Position numbers and translations under genes: made by a program
Shown here: piece after piece, positions 45,045 to 58,282 of the stretch
Layout of the letters: the number at the start of each line of letters is the position of its first letter
Numbering within the stretch: position 1 is the stretch's first letter
DNA from: Carex sylvatica
Lineage: Eukaryota > Streptophyta > Magnoliopsida > Poales > Cyperaceae
Direction: 5' to 3'
Length of the DNA stretch: 64,000 nt
NCBI GenBank assembly: GCA_964058845.1
Contig: CAXKVR010000034.1
Coordinates: forward strand, 248,001-312,000
Notes under the pieces: model-generated
Told to the model about the DNA's origin: nothing
Seen by the model: only the letters and a program-made list of their open reading frames with translations
Databases searched by the model: none

Positions 45045-46436
45045 TCTGATATCCCGAGCCATCATACCCGAGCGCGTCCCTCAAGTAGTTTAACAGAAAA
45101 AACTTTCAATATTGTCTAACTTCAATTTTCAGCGCTAATATCAAAACATTTAAAGCTATGTTTATAACATTTTATAATGTTAATCGCAAATATGTAAATC
45201 TATGTCTGAAAGCATTAAAATTCTAAATCTGTATAGTTTTAACTTCTAACTACTTTTGTTTTCAAGCCAAAACCGAAAAGATTCATTTCACCTACTCTTT
45301 TTTATTTTTTCTCTGATCATTATAATTTATTTTTCTGATGATCCGTGATAAAATTTTACAAATCTAAAAATACGAATGTTTTATATTTGATTTTATCTTT
45401 CAAATAAGATCTATGAAAAAAATATTTTTGAGTAATTTTAAAGTTTTTTTTTTTAAAGTAAAAATCATGAGCACTTTAAATTTTCAAGTTTTAAAATCTC
45501 AGTTTACAACCATTAAAAATTTTAAGGCTTTGTACATGAGGTTTATATGCTTTGTAAATGCAGTGTTATTGTTGAGATTTATATGTTTTGAAATGATATT
45601 GTTGAGATTTAAACTCTTTGTACATGAGGTTTATATGCTTTGTAAATGAGATTTGTAAATGCAGTGTTATTGTTGAGATTTATATGCTTTGTAAATGCAG
45701 TGTTATTGTTGAGATTTATATGCTTTGAAATGTTATTGTTGAGATTTATATGCTTTGAAATGTTATTGTTGAGATTTAAATTCTTTGTACATGATGTTTA
45801 TATGCTTTGTAAATGAGCTTTGTAAATGCAGTGTTATTGTTGAGATTTATATGCTTTGAAATGTTATTATTGAGGTTTTAATTATTTGTACATGAGGTTT
45901 ATATGTTTTATTCTCGAGATTTAAAGTGTTATTAATGAGGTTTATATGCTTGTAAACATAGGTTTAAATTATTTTGAAGCAAAATTTAAAAAAAAAATGA
46001 AAGTCACAAAGATTTAAAGTGGTAGAAAAAGTTACAACACAAATATAACTCGAAAGTTATTCTTCATGGATCTCAGTTGAAAGAGAAAATCGGATAAAAA
46101 ACATTCATTTTTTTAGATTTGTAAAATTTATCACAGATCGTCGAGAAAATGAATGAGAATGTTCAGAGAAAAAATTAAAAAAAATGGGTGAAATGTCTTT
46201 TCGTTTTTGGCTTGAAAATAAAAATAGTTAGGAGTTAAAACTATACCGATTTAGAATTTTAATGCTTACAGACAGAGGTTTAAATACTTGCGAGTAGCAT
46301 TGTAAAATTTTGTAAATAAAGCTTTAAATGTTTAGATATTAGCGCTGAAAATGAAAGTTAGATAACATTGAAAGCTTTTTCTGTTAAACTACTTGGGGGC
46401 ACACTCGGGAATTTTGTTTAGGGTACAATTATCAGA
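45045..46436. mobile_element. Nested 1.4-kb foldback element
   Basis: Arms of about 350-400 bp: from CCCGAGCGCGTCCCTCAAGT (45067) to about 45470, and inverted from about 46010 to 46409. The centre is the tandem repeat at 45533-45950. It lies within the left arm of the outer MITE. No clear target duplication was found and no coding sequence. Confidence 0.7.
45533..45950. repeat. Tandem repeats in the nested foldback core
   Basis: Variants of a 30-bp unit, GAGATTTATATGCTTTGAAA plus TGTTATTGTT, some extended by GTAAATGCAG, repeated about ten times with unit lengths from 30 to about 50 bp. Confidence 0.8.
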
Positions 46437-46763
46437 CTCCTTAACATAATTCTCATATAAATATGTACTTGAAAACTGAATTGTATATTCTTTAAAAAAA
46501 ATTTACTATTCTTTAAGATAAGTAGAAAAATTACTTAATCTGAAAATTCTGAACCATTCAAAAATAATATTTTTTTTTACCTATCTTAACAAATAGTAAA
46601 AATATTCTAAAAAATATAAAATTTAATCCACAAGTACACATTCATATGAGAATTATGTTGAACTATTAGGATCGATCGTTAAAATTTTAAAAATAAAAAT
46701 ATTAATCTGTATTACAGATCAATTCGTACTATACATAGTAGCATAGACTCACTCAAAAGTTAT

Positions 46764-48015
46764 TCATTAATTGAATTTGCTCAGAAAGAGATAAAAAGAA
46801 AGACCGAACTGCCATCGAAATTATAACATGTTCTCATATTAGATATTTTAACATAAATTTTCTTTTTTAGAATGTCCGTAAGCATGAAGATTTGTATAAA
46901 CTGAAAAAAGTCTGTACAGGCACATAGCACTTATCCCTTATCCCTTATCCCTTATCCTTTCCCTACTCTAATTACAATATATGCTCATGTTTGACTGTGA
47001 CTTAAAGTTATGATAGAATAAGATTGCATATTCTAAGTTAAAGATGATATAAGATATATTTGTTTAATTGTGACTTAAAATTAAGAAAAAATATTTCTAT
47101 CCATTAATTTTTGTTCACAGGTTGTCCACAACCTTATCTAATTTCGGTTTTAACTGTCATTAAATTTTCACAGTCCCACCTGCTAACGATCTCGTCTCTT
47201 CTCCTATTTAAACATCTCATTCCGCGACTCTGTATCTTCCTTTTTTTGAATTTCATTTTCAAATCTTTCATTTCCAATCAGATCTGCTCCGTGATTTTTG
47301 CGATTTCTGCGATTTTTCTTCCTCTTTCGTCTCGAAAAAACATTCAAGAGTGGTCTGAGAGAAGCGAGAACCCTCATGAGATTTCCTTCCTCTTTCCGAG
47401 ATTTCCTTCCTCTTTCTCGACTAAACCTTCAGGAGTGGATTTCGATCGGATAGAAGTTGTCAGGATTGAACAACATGCCGAAATTTAAATCTAGTGAGTT
47501 ATTTCTTTATTTCTGTTGAATTTGTTGTTTGATTTGGTGCAGTAACGGATCTAGTATTATTTTGAACTTTTATTTGAATTTGTTTTTGATTTGATGCAGT
47601 AAGGGATCTCGTAATCATCTTGTGGAAATTTGGAGAAAAGAGATGATAAAGAGGCGATATGGAGTATTAATCTTGTCGTTTTACAGTATTCACCGTTAAA
47701 TTTACAGTATTCATCTTTAATTTTATGGTATTCATCTTGTGAATAGTTACTAATGTTTAACAATGTGGTTGTGAATATTTGATGTATTAATGTTTTATAG
47801 TTTGCATCTCGTTAATTTTACTGTTTGCATCTGTTGTCTTCATTGTATGCAGTAATAGAACTAGCATTTTAACAGAGATTTTATCTGAATATTATTCGTA
47901 TGTTGTTATTTCGTTTGATTGTGTATTAACCATTTTTTACAGTACATATATATCTGAATTACAAGATATATATAACATTTTACAGGATATGACACATTAA
48001 ATTTGTACTTGTAGT
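46764..48015. other. Intergenic DNA
   Basis: No gene recognised. A CCCTTAT repeat (about 4 units, 46930-46957) is present. A 125-codon frame at 47111-47488 is Phe/Ser-rich from pyrimidine-rich DNA and matches nothing I know. Two copies of a word like GATTTGRTGCAGTAASGGAT (about 47532 and 47589) are 57 bp apart. Confidence 0.5.
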
Positions 48016-48025
48016 TTCAATGTTT

Positions 48026-48290
48026 CTGGATGTTTGAAAATTTTAATTACATTTTTTGTAAGATGTGTTATATAAGTTACAGCATTGAGTTAGTAATTTT
48101 ACATGATTGACGCAAGTCAAATGAAAGTTTTCCTGGATGTTTGAAAATGATAATTACGTTTTTATATTATTTATTACATAAGTTACAGCATTGAGTTAGT
48201 AATTTTACAGGATTGGCGCAGATCTACTGACAGTGTTCCTAGATGGTTGAAAATGATAATTACGTTTTTATAATATTTGTTACATAAGTT
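48026..48290. repeat. Tandem repeat of about 107 bp
   Basis: Units begin CTGGATGTTTGAAAAT at 48026 and 48133, with a diverged start at 48239, and contain TTACAGCATTGAGTTAGTAA. Related sequence continues at 50886-50935 and near 51265-51375, showing that the array was there before the solo LTR inserted. Confidence 0.75.
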
Positions 48291-50885
48291 TATCACACCC
48301 CGCGGCCACGGGTCGCAACAGTCCCCCGTCGTAAGCATACAACTCCGTGTATGCTTACAAGGCAGTTCAACATACACTCAGAAATTCACGACAAAAATAA
48401 TATAAAACAAGTTCTAAATACAAATCAGAGTACACGAGTCGGGTAAAAGTATAATACATTAAGGTATCACCTATGGATACCGACTATCAGGTGTGACATA
48501 GAGAGTTATATAACTAAAAATAATATATACACACCTCTCTAGCCAACTAACAAAATATCTATGGAGGTAATGGTGATCTATACCAGAGGCTTACTGATCG
48601 CGTGCCTCCCCATACTCAGACGCACCAGAACCTGTAATATAACCCGAAGGGTGGGGGTGAGAATAAAATTCTCAGTGCGAATTTGCCACAATTAGATTGT
48701 TGGACTTGCAATCAGATTCCATATTCAAAAATAAAACCCATACTATAGCAATTCAAATAGATACATATTTGTAAATAAAAGAAATGCAGATGCTCGACAA
48801 CAATTAACCAACCGAATCACAATTTACGAAATTTCCAAGATGAATTTCAAACACAACACATTTTGGCTTAACTCGACTTATTATTCGGGCTTGTAACAAC
48901 TACAGATGTTCAATCGAGCTCCTTTATCTGACCCTCGTCTGTATGGTTACTGACACCTACTGACGTTCCACCGAGCTGGACCCTTTATCTGACGCCCATC
49001 TGTAATTGGTTGGCCTAACCATTTCCTAAGGTCCGGTTCAAATCATATAAAGAAAATTTACTTTGAAGTCATTTCAATATCTGTATTATTCAATTGACCG
49101 TCCAAACGCATTAACACGTAGAAAAATGCCACTGAGCCAAAGACGTTACACTTGTCACCCATGATTCCAATCCACACATTAATACAATCACTCATCCCTC
49201 GTCCCAACCGGTACTGAAAAAACTGAAGGTCATTCACCTAAAGCGCTAGAAGGATCCCGGGCTCAAAGTCAGCCATACGGCTCAACTTTGTAAATTCGCA
49301 CACATACACATATTCAATCATCAATTCATGGTGACTCTCAACTATAATCATATCATAATAGATCGACACAACTGACAACCATACAAGCATGCAAATCGTT
49401 CAATCCACGACAATTCGAGTTTAATTTGATTGAGCTATGCATATGATTTACACAATTCAATAATGCAATCAATTAGATATTCAACATGACAAATGAATAA
49501 ACGGTTTAATTCCTAAAAATAAAATATCAAACAAGTCCAAGAATTCCGCACCTGTTTACGACGAGCGTATCGCTAAATTACGGATCAGGCATCTCAAAAT
49601 GTCCCGCGAATTCTTGTTCGACCGAGTCTACACCTATATTACATGTATACTTGGTTTAAATCCTGGTTTCACAGTCGAGATACTCACTCGAGTTCATTAA
49701 TGACTTATACATCCCTATGCTTCGGTATCGATTATTTTGATTTCTTCTTTCTTATTAAAAATCTCTAAAACTCACACACTATGCATCGGGGTCCTCTAAA
49801 CCATACACAATTCCAATTGGGTTCATTTGTAGGTATACCAATTCACTGTCTCACTACTTCGGTTCTCGTAACAATTCTATTTTTTTAATTAATTAAACCC
49901 TAATTTGGTCGAAATTCGAATTAAACGCTAGATTTCAAAGTTGAGGAAGAGTTTACCGATTACACGTCTATTTGGTCGGGTTAACCTAATTAATCAATCA
50001 TATTTCTCCAATTTCAGATTTGGTACTGAGAACCCCAAAATTGGAAAAATCCAAAATTGAGATGAAATCGAGAAAAGAATCGATAAATAACCAACAATGA
50101 AGTTCAAGGACTAGTCTACAAGCAATTCGAACACAAATCTCGGGTTTAAAATGAAAACCCAAGCAATCGAGAAAATCTGAGGTTCCGAGAGAGAAGATGA
50201 GAGAAAGAAATACCAAATAGAAGGACTAGGAGAGATCTACGATCAATTTCTCGTCGTACCTTCGATTTCACAGATTTTGGGGCAATTTGGAGGGAGAGAG
50301 AGCTCTCTCTCTCTTTTCTTCTCTCTTGGGCAGGACACAATAGGGCAGAGGGGAAAGGAATGGAGGAGAAAGAGAGAAAGAAAGAAAAGAAAATCTTGGA
50401 TTTTGGTTAAAAGTCCCTTTGAGTGTGGACGCACTCATATCCAGTGCGGATCAGTCACCCGCACTCAGCAATTGGCAGAATTTAAACGGCTTGGGAAACA
50501 CAGAAAAAAATACTCCAGTGCGGACGCACTCAGTACTTAGTTAAATTTTAATCAAAACGGCACTCGACAAGAAAAAGTCCGAGCCTAATGCATCCGCATT
50601 GAAATTTAGTGCGAGTCAAGGCACCCGCACTCAGGACTTGGTCAGATTTTTTGAAAAAATAACTGGAGTCAATGCGGATAACCCATCCACACTCACCACC
50701 AGTGCGGACACACTAAGCTTATAAAGTTTCAGAAATTCGTATTTTCGATGCGGTTTTGATTCACACTTGATTTACTTATCTAGGGAAACCTTAATTAAGG
50801 TTTAACTTTTATTTTATTAACACGATTTTTTATTCTTGTTTTTAAATCACTTGAAAATTAATTGTAAAAATTTCGTAACGTAACA
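48291..50885. mobile_element. Solo LTR, 2.6 kb, probably Ty3/gypsy
   Basis: Begins TATCACACCCCGCGG (consensus would be TG; position 2 appears changed) and ends CGTAACGTAACA. Both flanks are AAGTT (48286-48290 and 50886-50890), a perfect 5-bp target duplication, and flanking repeat sequence is continuous across it. There are no internal domains, so this is a solo LTR or a non-coding element. The length and the TCACACCCC end recall chromovirus-type (Tekay/Del) LTRs, which is an inference. Orientation is not settled. Confidence 0.82.
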
Positions 50886-50890
50886 AAGTT

Positions 50891-53800
50891 ATAGCATTGA
50901 TTTAGCAATTTTACAAGATTGGCACAAGTTAATTTTACAGCATTAATTTTGTAGTATTGAATTTATAGTGAGATTCTGAAGGAAAAAATTATTTATTTTA
51001 AAAAAAATTTATAATTTATAATTTTGCAGGAAAAAAATATTTTCGAGATTTATTTTGAAAAAAAATGCCAGTTGTAGATGTTTTCTGGGTTTGGAATGTA
51101 TTAGAAATTTTTGTAAAATTACCATTAATCACAAATAACTGTCATTAATCATAAATAACTGTCATTAACCGTTAGTAAGAAAAGTACAGTTAGTTGTCAA
51201 GTAGTCCCGCACAAAATACAGTTAGTTTGCCAAGTTGGCTAAGTTACAAACCGTTAATAAAAGTGTATGGATGTTTGAAATTTTTTATTACGCTTTTTAT
51301 AAGATTTCTTTTACAAGTTACAGTATTGAATTATTAAATTTATAGGATTGGCGCAGGTCAAATGACTGTTTTTCTGTGGATAAATGGTGGACAAATGCCT
51401 GTGAACAATTAGACGCTTCCTAAAATTAAGTCATGGCTTAAATTATTCTGATTTAGTTAGAGCTAGTTACTTAAGTAATTGTTTAAAATAATTGTTGAAT
51501 TGTATATTGTTGTTATGTCTGTATTGTTTAAAAAACAAATTTTGTTGTATTGAGATGACAATTTGATAAATACGTTGTATTTTTATGGCCAACAATTTGT
51601 TCCACTTTTTTGTCTTATGTGTTTGATAACAATTAGCAAACTTTTACAACTACAGATTTTTAGAAATAAAAAAATAAAATTATATAAATTAGAACACAAC
51701 ATTCTAAACTAGAAGTGGAAAATATAATTAAATCAAGCAACATCATATATCACATTACATTACAGATAACTTTAATTTCTCTGTTGACTTTGTTTTAACA
51801 ACAACGCATTCTTTATATTATTTCAAATAATGCCTCCTGCAGTAATATATATTAGTAGCACTAGGCAACTCCAAATAATAATAATACTAGAACAAAATGT
51901 GTGCTAATAAATTTATTTAAACAAAACCACGCGAGTTGTTCACATGTTAGCTAGTATATAAACTAATTATTTTAGATAAAAATGAAAATTATGCTTTTAA
52001 ATTTTAATTATATAAAGATTTTTTAATAGTTCCAAATCTCTGTCTTGAGAGCGAAGCATTGTCTTTAGCCACGAATACACAAAAATATTTTATTTTTTCA
52101 TACCAGTTTTGGCTTAAATCTCATTGATTAGCTTGGTTTTCCTTTCAAATAGAAGAAACATCTTTATATATTTTTTTGAGAAAAAATGTGAGTAGAGCCC
52201 ACATTTGATTTCATTGATAATGAGCAAAAGTTTTGGAAGCAGGTAAAAACACAAGAAAGCGCTCAAACAGCTGAGCATAGGAAAATAAACAAAGAAAAAT
52301 TAGAAGAAACATCTTAATTTATTTGGAATTGTGTGTTTTTTGGAACATAAGAAGGATTTTAGCAAGTTCTTTTTAATATAATATCATTTTATTGCTAGAA
52401 AGCAATATTTTGTTTCTAGTAGACCCTACATGGTTGTCTCTCAGCTTCAGGTAACAAGCATTTGTTTGTTCTTCCTCTTTTTGCCTTCACAGCAATTAGC
52501 GCATACAGCCGGCCGTTATCAACTGTAATTTATCTTTTATTATTTACATGGAAATGGAAATCACACTCGTTCATGTTATTCTAAATAATTGACCATTTTT
52601 TAATGCCATCTGAGGACTACGCAATTCTTGTTGTATGCTTTTGGTAAAATTTTGTCCAGTCTGAAATTAAGTTTTTTTTTTTTTCAAGAAATAAATAACA
52701 ATTTAGTTCCTTTTTTTATTTAAAATAATGGATAGTCTTTCCATTGGGTCATAATCTGATGGTGACGTACAAGACGACAGTCCCATTTGTCCATTTTTTT
52801 TTTTCGTTTTTATTTTTTAATTTGTTAGACTACTGGCCAGCACCAAAAAAAAAAGTGTTTCCATTTTTGTTATTTTACTTTTTCTCCAGCATCCTTTTAT
52901 CAAATACTCGAATATTTATTTAGTAGTTGATCACAGGCTGGCCATTAACTCTGGTTGATTTCATTACCTTAAATTAATAAATATTTAATGCAAACGATGT
53001 GATGTAAATATCACGATTATGAAATCCTAAAAAAAAAAATATCCTTATAGTCGCCATGCTTGTTTGTGTGTAGTAAAAGAAAAAAATAGATGAATTGAAG
53101 AGGACATTGATATAAATTATATAATAGCTGGTAAACAGAGTATATATATATATATCCATTCAGGAACCTGAGGTACAATAATTAAATCTAGATTGTTATT
53201 TAACTGTGATATAATTATTAATTTCAAAGTAATTAAATACGGATTCGGATGTAAATAATTATTCACAATCGGATTTTTCTTGTAGTCGAATATTCATTCC
53301 AGAGACATATATTATATATCTCAATTTGAAATTTGAAAGCTAATATAAAAAATTATTACCGATGCAAGTGATAATCTTTAGTCCAAGCTGATCAATTATT
53401 TTGTAGTAATTGCAATTGTATCCCCCGTTTGCTATGCTTCGTTTAATTAAACATGTTTGAAGGTATCTTCTGGAAAAGTTACATACCCATGGTCCCACGG
53501 AATGAGACTTTTTTAACCAATTATACACATAAATAATTTATAACAATTTAAAATATGAGAAATTTACTGTTAAAGAAAGTAAATATATTCTTCAATATTT
53601 TTCTCTCTACAAGAGAATTTCAAATTTTTTTCATACTTCTTTAATTATTTTGGGCCATCAAATGTATTATGGTTTCACTTTATACAATGGAAATTCCGAT
53701 GCTTTCATTTGTAGCAAGTCTACATTGATCTCAACTGATGTTCTAGACAAGATCATCGACAAAAAAATCCTTGCACTACTTGGAACAAGTCAGTTGAACC

Positions 53801-56656
53801 TAGCTACCATTTTCAGAAATAGATTGATGCCACGTCAGCGCTATATGTTATGTCCATATACATTGAATTTTAAGAGATCGGTGTCGGTTCAAAACTTTTC
53901 TTTTATTATTTAATAAAACTTGTGAGTATGATATATGTAATATAATTATAAATTGTATATTTTTATATGTAATTATTTTAATTAATTGAGTTAATATGAA
54001 ATTAAGATATTTGACAATTTATATATTTATTAGGATGTAGTTTATAAATGTGCAAAACAGTACATACAAAATTTATACTTAATGATGGACTGGTTATGAA
54101 CTTTACAATTAGGAATAACTACTAAACATAGAATAGGTTTTCATTCAAATCTAAATGTCAAATTTTAAATGTCTAAATATAAAAATCTAAATTTGATGTG
54201 TCAAATTTAGAATTACCATATGTAAGGATTGATTCTCATAGCACAAGACATAACGAAAAACACACATTCTGAAAATAAATTATTCTCTATAGAAAATACA
54301 TATTGGCGTGTCTTCTCTTCTTCTTCCATCATCAAATAATAGAGATGAGAAATCCATTAAAAAAAACCAGAGATGATCTCTCAAAGACCAAATTTTATTG
54401 TCTTGGAAGATCTATTCCTACAATAATATAATAAAATGACAAGAAGAGCTTCTAGCCATTAGAGTATGATCTCAGGCTCACGAAAACAGTTGACGATATC
54501 TCAAATGATCGAGTTATTCTACGTAATATGTATTATGTTCCACACTTCAATTTTAAGATTATAGTTGGCTTTGACATAGAACACTTCTTAGAATAAAGGT
54601 TGGAAACTATTTCTCCTTTCCGAAAATATAAGTATTTGATTCTTAGATGAAGTACAATTGTTTGACCTTTCCAACAAGTTGAAGATCTAATAAGTTTTCT
54701 AATTATTTGAATAGTTATCTAATTATTTATATATATTTATAAAGAAAATCTCACTTTATATTGAATCTTCAATTTCTTACACAATTTTTTTAATATTTAT
54801 ATTATAGTAATCAGTAGATCAAAAATTAAATTTTAATATTGATATTAAGCTTCTATTTAAATATATATATATATATATTGATATTAAGCTTATATAATAA
54901 AAAATAATAACAAAAAATTAAATCATCGAACTATCTAATATTTATAAAGAATTTTCCAATCAAATTTCAAACGTGTAATCCTTTACACACAAAAGAAATA
55001 ATTTATTTGTTAGTAATGAATTAAATATTGATTCTGGCTTAATTAGAAATTATGCTACAGTATGGTCTTCTCTTGAAAACTAATAATTTTGAAGCTCCCG
55101 ATTCGCCTTATCTGGATGTTTTAGTTCCCCTCACGTTGTGGTAGTTACAACTGCTAGCACTACCACTAATTAGAACATGTCTATATCAAATGTAAAAGAA
55201 ATATTTCAATATGAAACAAAATAATGGAAGGATATCTCCCTAGAATATTCTCCTCCAGCTCCCCGGGATTCCAGATAAAAAAAGTTCTTTGTTTCAATTG
55301 TCATATAGTAATTTATGTTGCATTTTTTTTTCCTTTTTTTGTAAATAATAAATAATTAAAATATAGTTGAAATATGTACTTCAAGATCTGAAGACAGGGA
55401 TTTTAGATGTTGATGTGTAATTATTGTTAGATTGAAAATTAAAAAATAATCATATAGATTACCATATATATGTCAATAAGTTGATAAAACAGAATAATAA
55501 TTGAATTCACAAATAATTTCCTTAAGTTGAAAATAATATGGTATGACATATATCATATATGTGGTTTGAGTTGGAAAAAAAAAAAAAAGTATTTGGATGA
55601 CAAATCAAGACACATGAAAAATCACATGGTTTATGTAATAAGGGATCATAAGCCTTTCCCATGGATGACAGGATGAGGGGAGTGTAACCATTATTACAGA
55701 CATGAGATATTTTTGCTACAGTTTACTTTAAAAAATAGAGAGAGTTTAATATATTTTAATCACAAAAATAATGGATGAGCCGTAACGAGTTTATATTTTT
55801 GTTGAAAACTCGTAGGTAATTGGCTAATTGCATTGATAGAAAGCCATAATGAGTTTATGAAAATCTTAGGCTCATGGATAAACTTTTTGAAATGCAATCT
55901 ACTTATATAATTTTAGATGAACAATTCAAATTATATTAAAAAATATGCCTTCGTTTTTGGCACACTTTTCACAATTGTTTTTATTACATAATTAAAGTGG
56001 GGATAAACCATTGGCACTTATGTTCAAAGAAAGAGATCTCTTATTTTGCACTTTGGAGTAGGTTCGATGCCCATTGGACATACTTTGGTTTGATGGGTGA
56101 CCTGGCCATCCAATTGCATCAAGATTCGTGCATTCCTATTAAAATCCGTATGAGTTTTTATTAATTTATGTGCGCACAGATCTTAATTTTAATTGTACAG
56201 TGATAGAGCTAATTGAATCTAAAAATAGGTCTAATGTCCATCGGACCTACTCCTATCTCCTTATTTTTATATGCAAAAATTAATCTCTTTTTTTTTTAAT
56301 CTTCTCCGTAGCATTAACTTGATAAGCTTAGGATATGCTTCAAAGCAAATAATTGGACAATAAAGTTACCACCACTTTATCTTTCAAGGCTTCAATTTGG
56401 AGGGTGATAGCTCCAAACTAAAATGATCACCTCGGTGGATAAAAAACATTTTAATTAACTGTTTTTAATTTTAGTTAAACGATTAGCAGGCAATTTGCCA
56501 GCTAATTTAATATATATATATATATATATCATCACTCTCAATAAAAATTTAAAATTACCGCAATTTTTTCTCAAGTTATCTTGCTCCCAAACAATAATCA
56601 AGTGCAAACATTGGTTAAGATGAATCATATCCATTACACGAATAAATAGGTCAAGG
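50891..56656. other. Long gene-poor stretch
   Basis: AT-rich DNA without a recognisable gene. The start continues the 107-bp repeat family. Near 52165-52265 the minus strand reads like the 3' end of a LINE (TTATCAATGAAATC before an A-rich tract), too short to call. An 87-codon frame at 53650-53913 matches nothing I recognise. Confidence 0.5.
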
Positions 56657-56667
56657 GCACAATTTGC

Positions 56668-57163
56668 GGCTATTTTTATTAATACCCTAAAAACAAGATA
56701 ATTTTAAAAATGTCTCTGCATTAGATTTTTTTTCAAAATTGCTCCGATCGCTAGGTCCACGGACAGCCCAATCTCCATAGCATACTGCCCAGGACAGAGG
56801 CGGTCCACTAGGAACCAGACTGCCCCTGGTCTGGGCAGTCCCCCCCCCCCTTTTTTTTTAAATATCTTAATATTTTTTATTTAAATCATTTTGTGAAGAA
56901 AATTTTTTCTTGTTTAGAGTGTATGTCAAAAAATAAGACATTTGATATATTTATGAAGTGATGTCGTAACTCTATAACTTTGATTGATTTGATTTGTCAG
57001 TTGGATATCACAAGTCTAAATATAACACTAATTAAGGACTTGACATTAATTCTTAATAATTTATTTTATTCAAATATACACAAAAAAATATAGTTAGATT
57101 GCCTTAATGATATACATATACATATATATACATGTATTGTATTATATATACGTATACATATAT

Positions 57164-57239
<76 letters not shown>

Positions 57240-58271
57240 CATATATACATAGCCCATGCGGCGCATGCAACAGCATTTGCGGCGTATTTGATATTTGCTG
57301 GTAAATCAGCAAATCTGGACTGATACAAGGATCAAACTGCAAAAGTGATTACACCATAATGTAGAGCATTCAAAAATACACATAATTAATACAAATTTCA
57401 ATTTATTTGTATTTTTCTACAGTTAGTTATGAATTTCTAAAGTTCAGTTTTCGAAAAAACTTTAAACATCCATAACTTGGCTATGATAGTTGGATTTGCG
57501 CGTATGACCACTTTTCAGAAAGGGGGGGACGAGATGGATCCAAATATCACCCAGGGGCTCCCGTCGGACATCTGAAGCTTCACAATTTCGAAAAAATGTC
57601 ATTTAGTGCCTCAAAAATTCAGTTTAAGTTCTCGTTCGACAGTAGGCATACAACGATTGGCATTTTGTTTAGTCAAAAGCCTAAGATATTATTCAAGAAT
57701 TATCCATATAATTATTTTAAAATGTATTTACTATTTATTGTATTTGTTTGCCTATCTCCGAGCAAATGATATATGTTAACAATAATCAAATAATTCAATT
57801 ATTCTCTTAAAAAAAAAAAGTTGACATCATTGAGGCAATCTAACTATATTTTCTTGTATATATTTGAATAAAATAAATTATTAAGAATTAATGTAAAGTC
57901 CTTAATTAGTGTTATCTTCAGACTTGTGATACCCAACTGACAAATCAAATCAATCAAAGTTATAAAGAGTTACGACATCACTTCATAAATATATCAAATG
58001 TCTTATTTTTTTGGCAAACACTCTAAACAAAAAAAAAAATTCTTCACAAAATTATTTAAATAAAAAAAATTAAGATCTCTAAAAAAAAGGGGGGGGGGAT
58101 CGCCTGGACCAGGGGCAGTCTGGTCCTTAGTGGACCGCCCATGTCCCGGGTGGTCTGCTATGGGGATTGGGTCGCCCGTAAGCCTGACGGTCGGAGCAAT
58201 TTTGAAAGAAAAAAAAAATACAGGGACATTTTTAAAATTATTTTTTTTTTAGGGTATTAATAAAAATGGCC
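56668..58271. mobile_element. Mutator-type foldback element, 1.6 kb
   Basis: Terminal inverted repeats of about 440 bp (56668-57105 and about 57815-58271), starting GGCTATTTTTATTAATACCC and GGCCATTTTTATTAATACCC. Both flanks are the 11 bp GCACAATTTGC (56657-56667 and 58272-58282), within the 8-11 bp range of Mutator-like elements. The centre has a TA array (57168-57236) and about 560 bp of unique DNA without an open frame of note. Arms diverge modestly, and homopolymer runs (C at 56841-56850, G at 58089-58097) differ. Confidence 0.85.
57168..57236. repeat. TA microsatellite
   Basis: About 34 TA units, inside the foldback element. Open frames of Ile-Tyr repeats across it are artefacts. Confidence 0.95.
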
Positions 58272-58282
58272 GCACAATTTGC

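Larger units (their letters stand above)
44956..46754. mobile_element. Old foldback MITE split by a second foldback
   Basis: Outer ends read GAGTGAGTCTATG on the left and its exact inverse on the right. The arms match the family found at 40.7-42.5 kb in degraded form. The flanks GGAAGTTAC and AAAAGTTAT (44947-44955, 46755-46763) agree at 6 of 9 positions, all differences being transitions, compatible with an aged 9-bp Mutator-type duplication. The left arm is interrupted near 45045, and its continuation resumes near 46437. Confidence 0.7.

Noticed and set aside
46930..46957. CCCTTAT tandem repeat resembling telomere sequence
   Set aside because: The plant telomere unit is CCCTAAA; this is a different 7-mer with only about four units.
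46944..46970. CRISPR-like or other phased repeats
   Set aside because: This is a plant nuclear locus; none of the tandem repeats has spaced unique spacers of constant size.
47111..47488. 125-codon Phe/Ser-rich frame
   Set aside because: It arises from pyrimidine-rich DNA and resembles no protein I know; without expression data it is not called a gene.
57104..57328. Open frames of alternating Ile and Tyr
   Set aside because: They are translations of the TA microsatellite and run in several frames on both strands.
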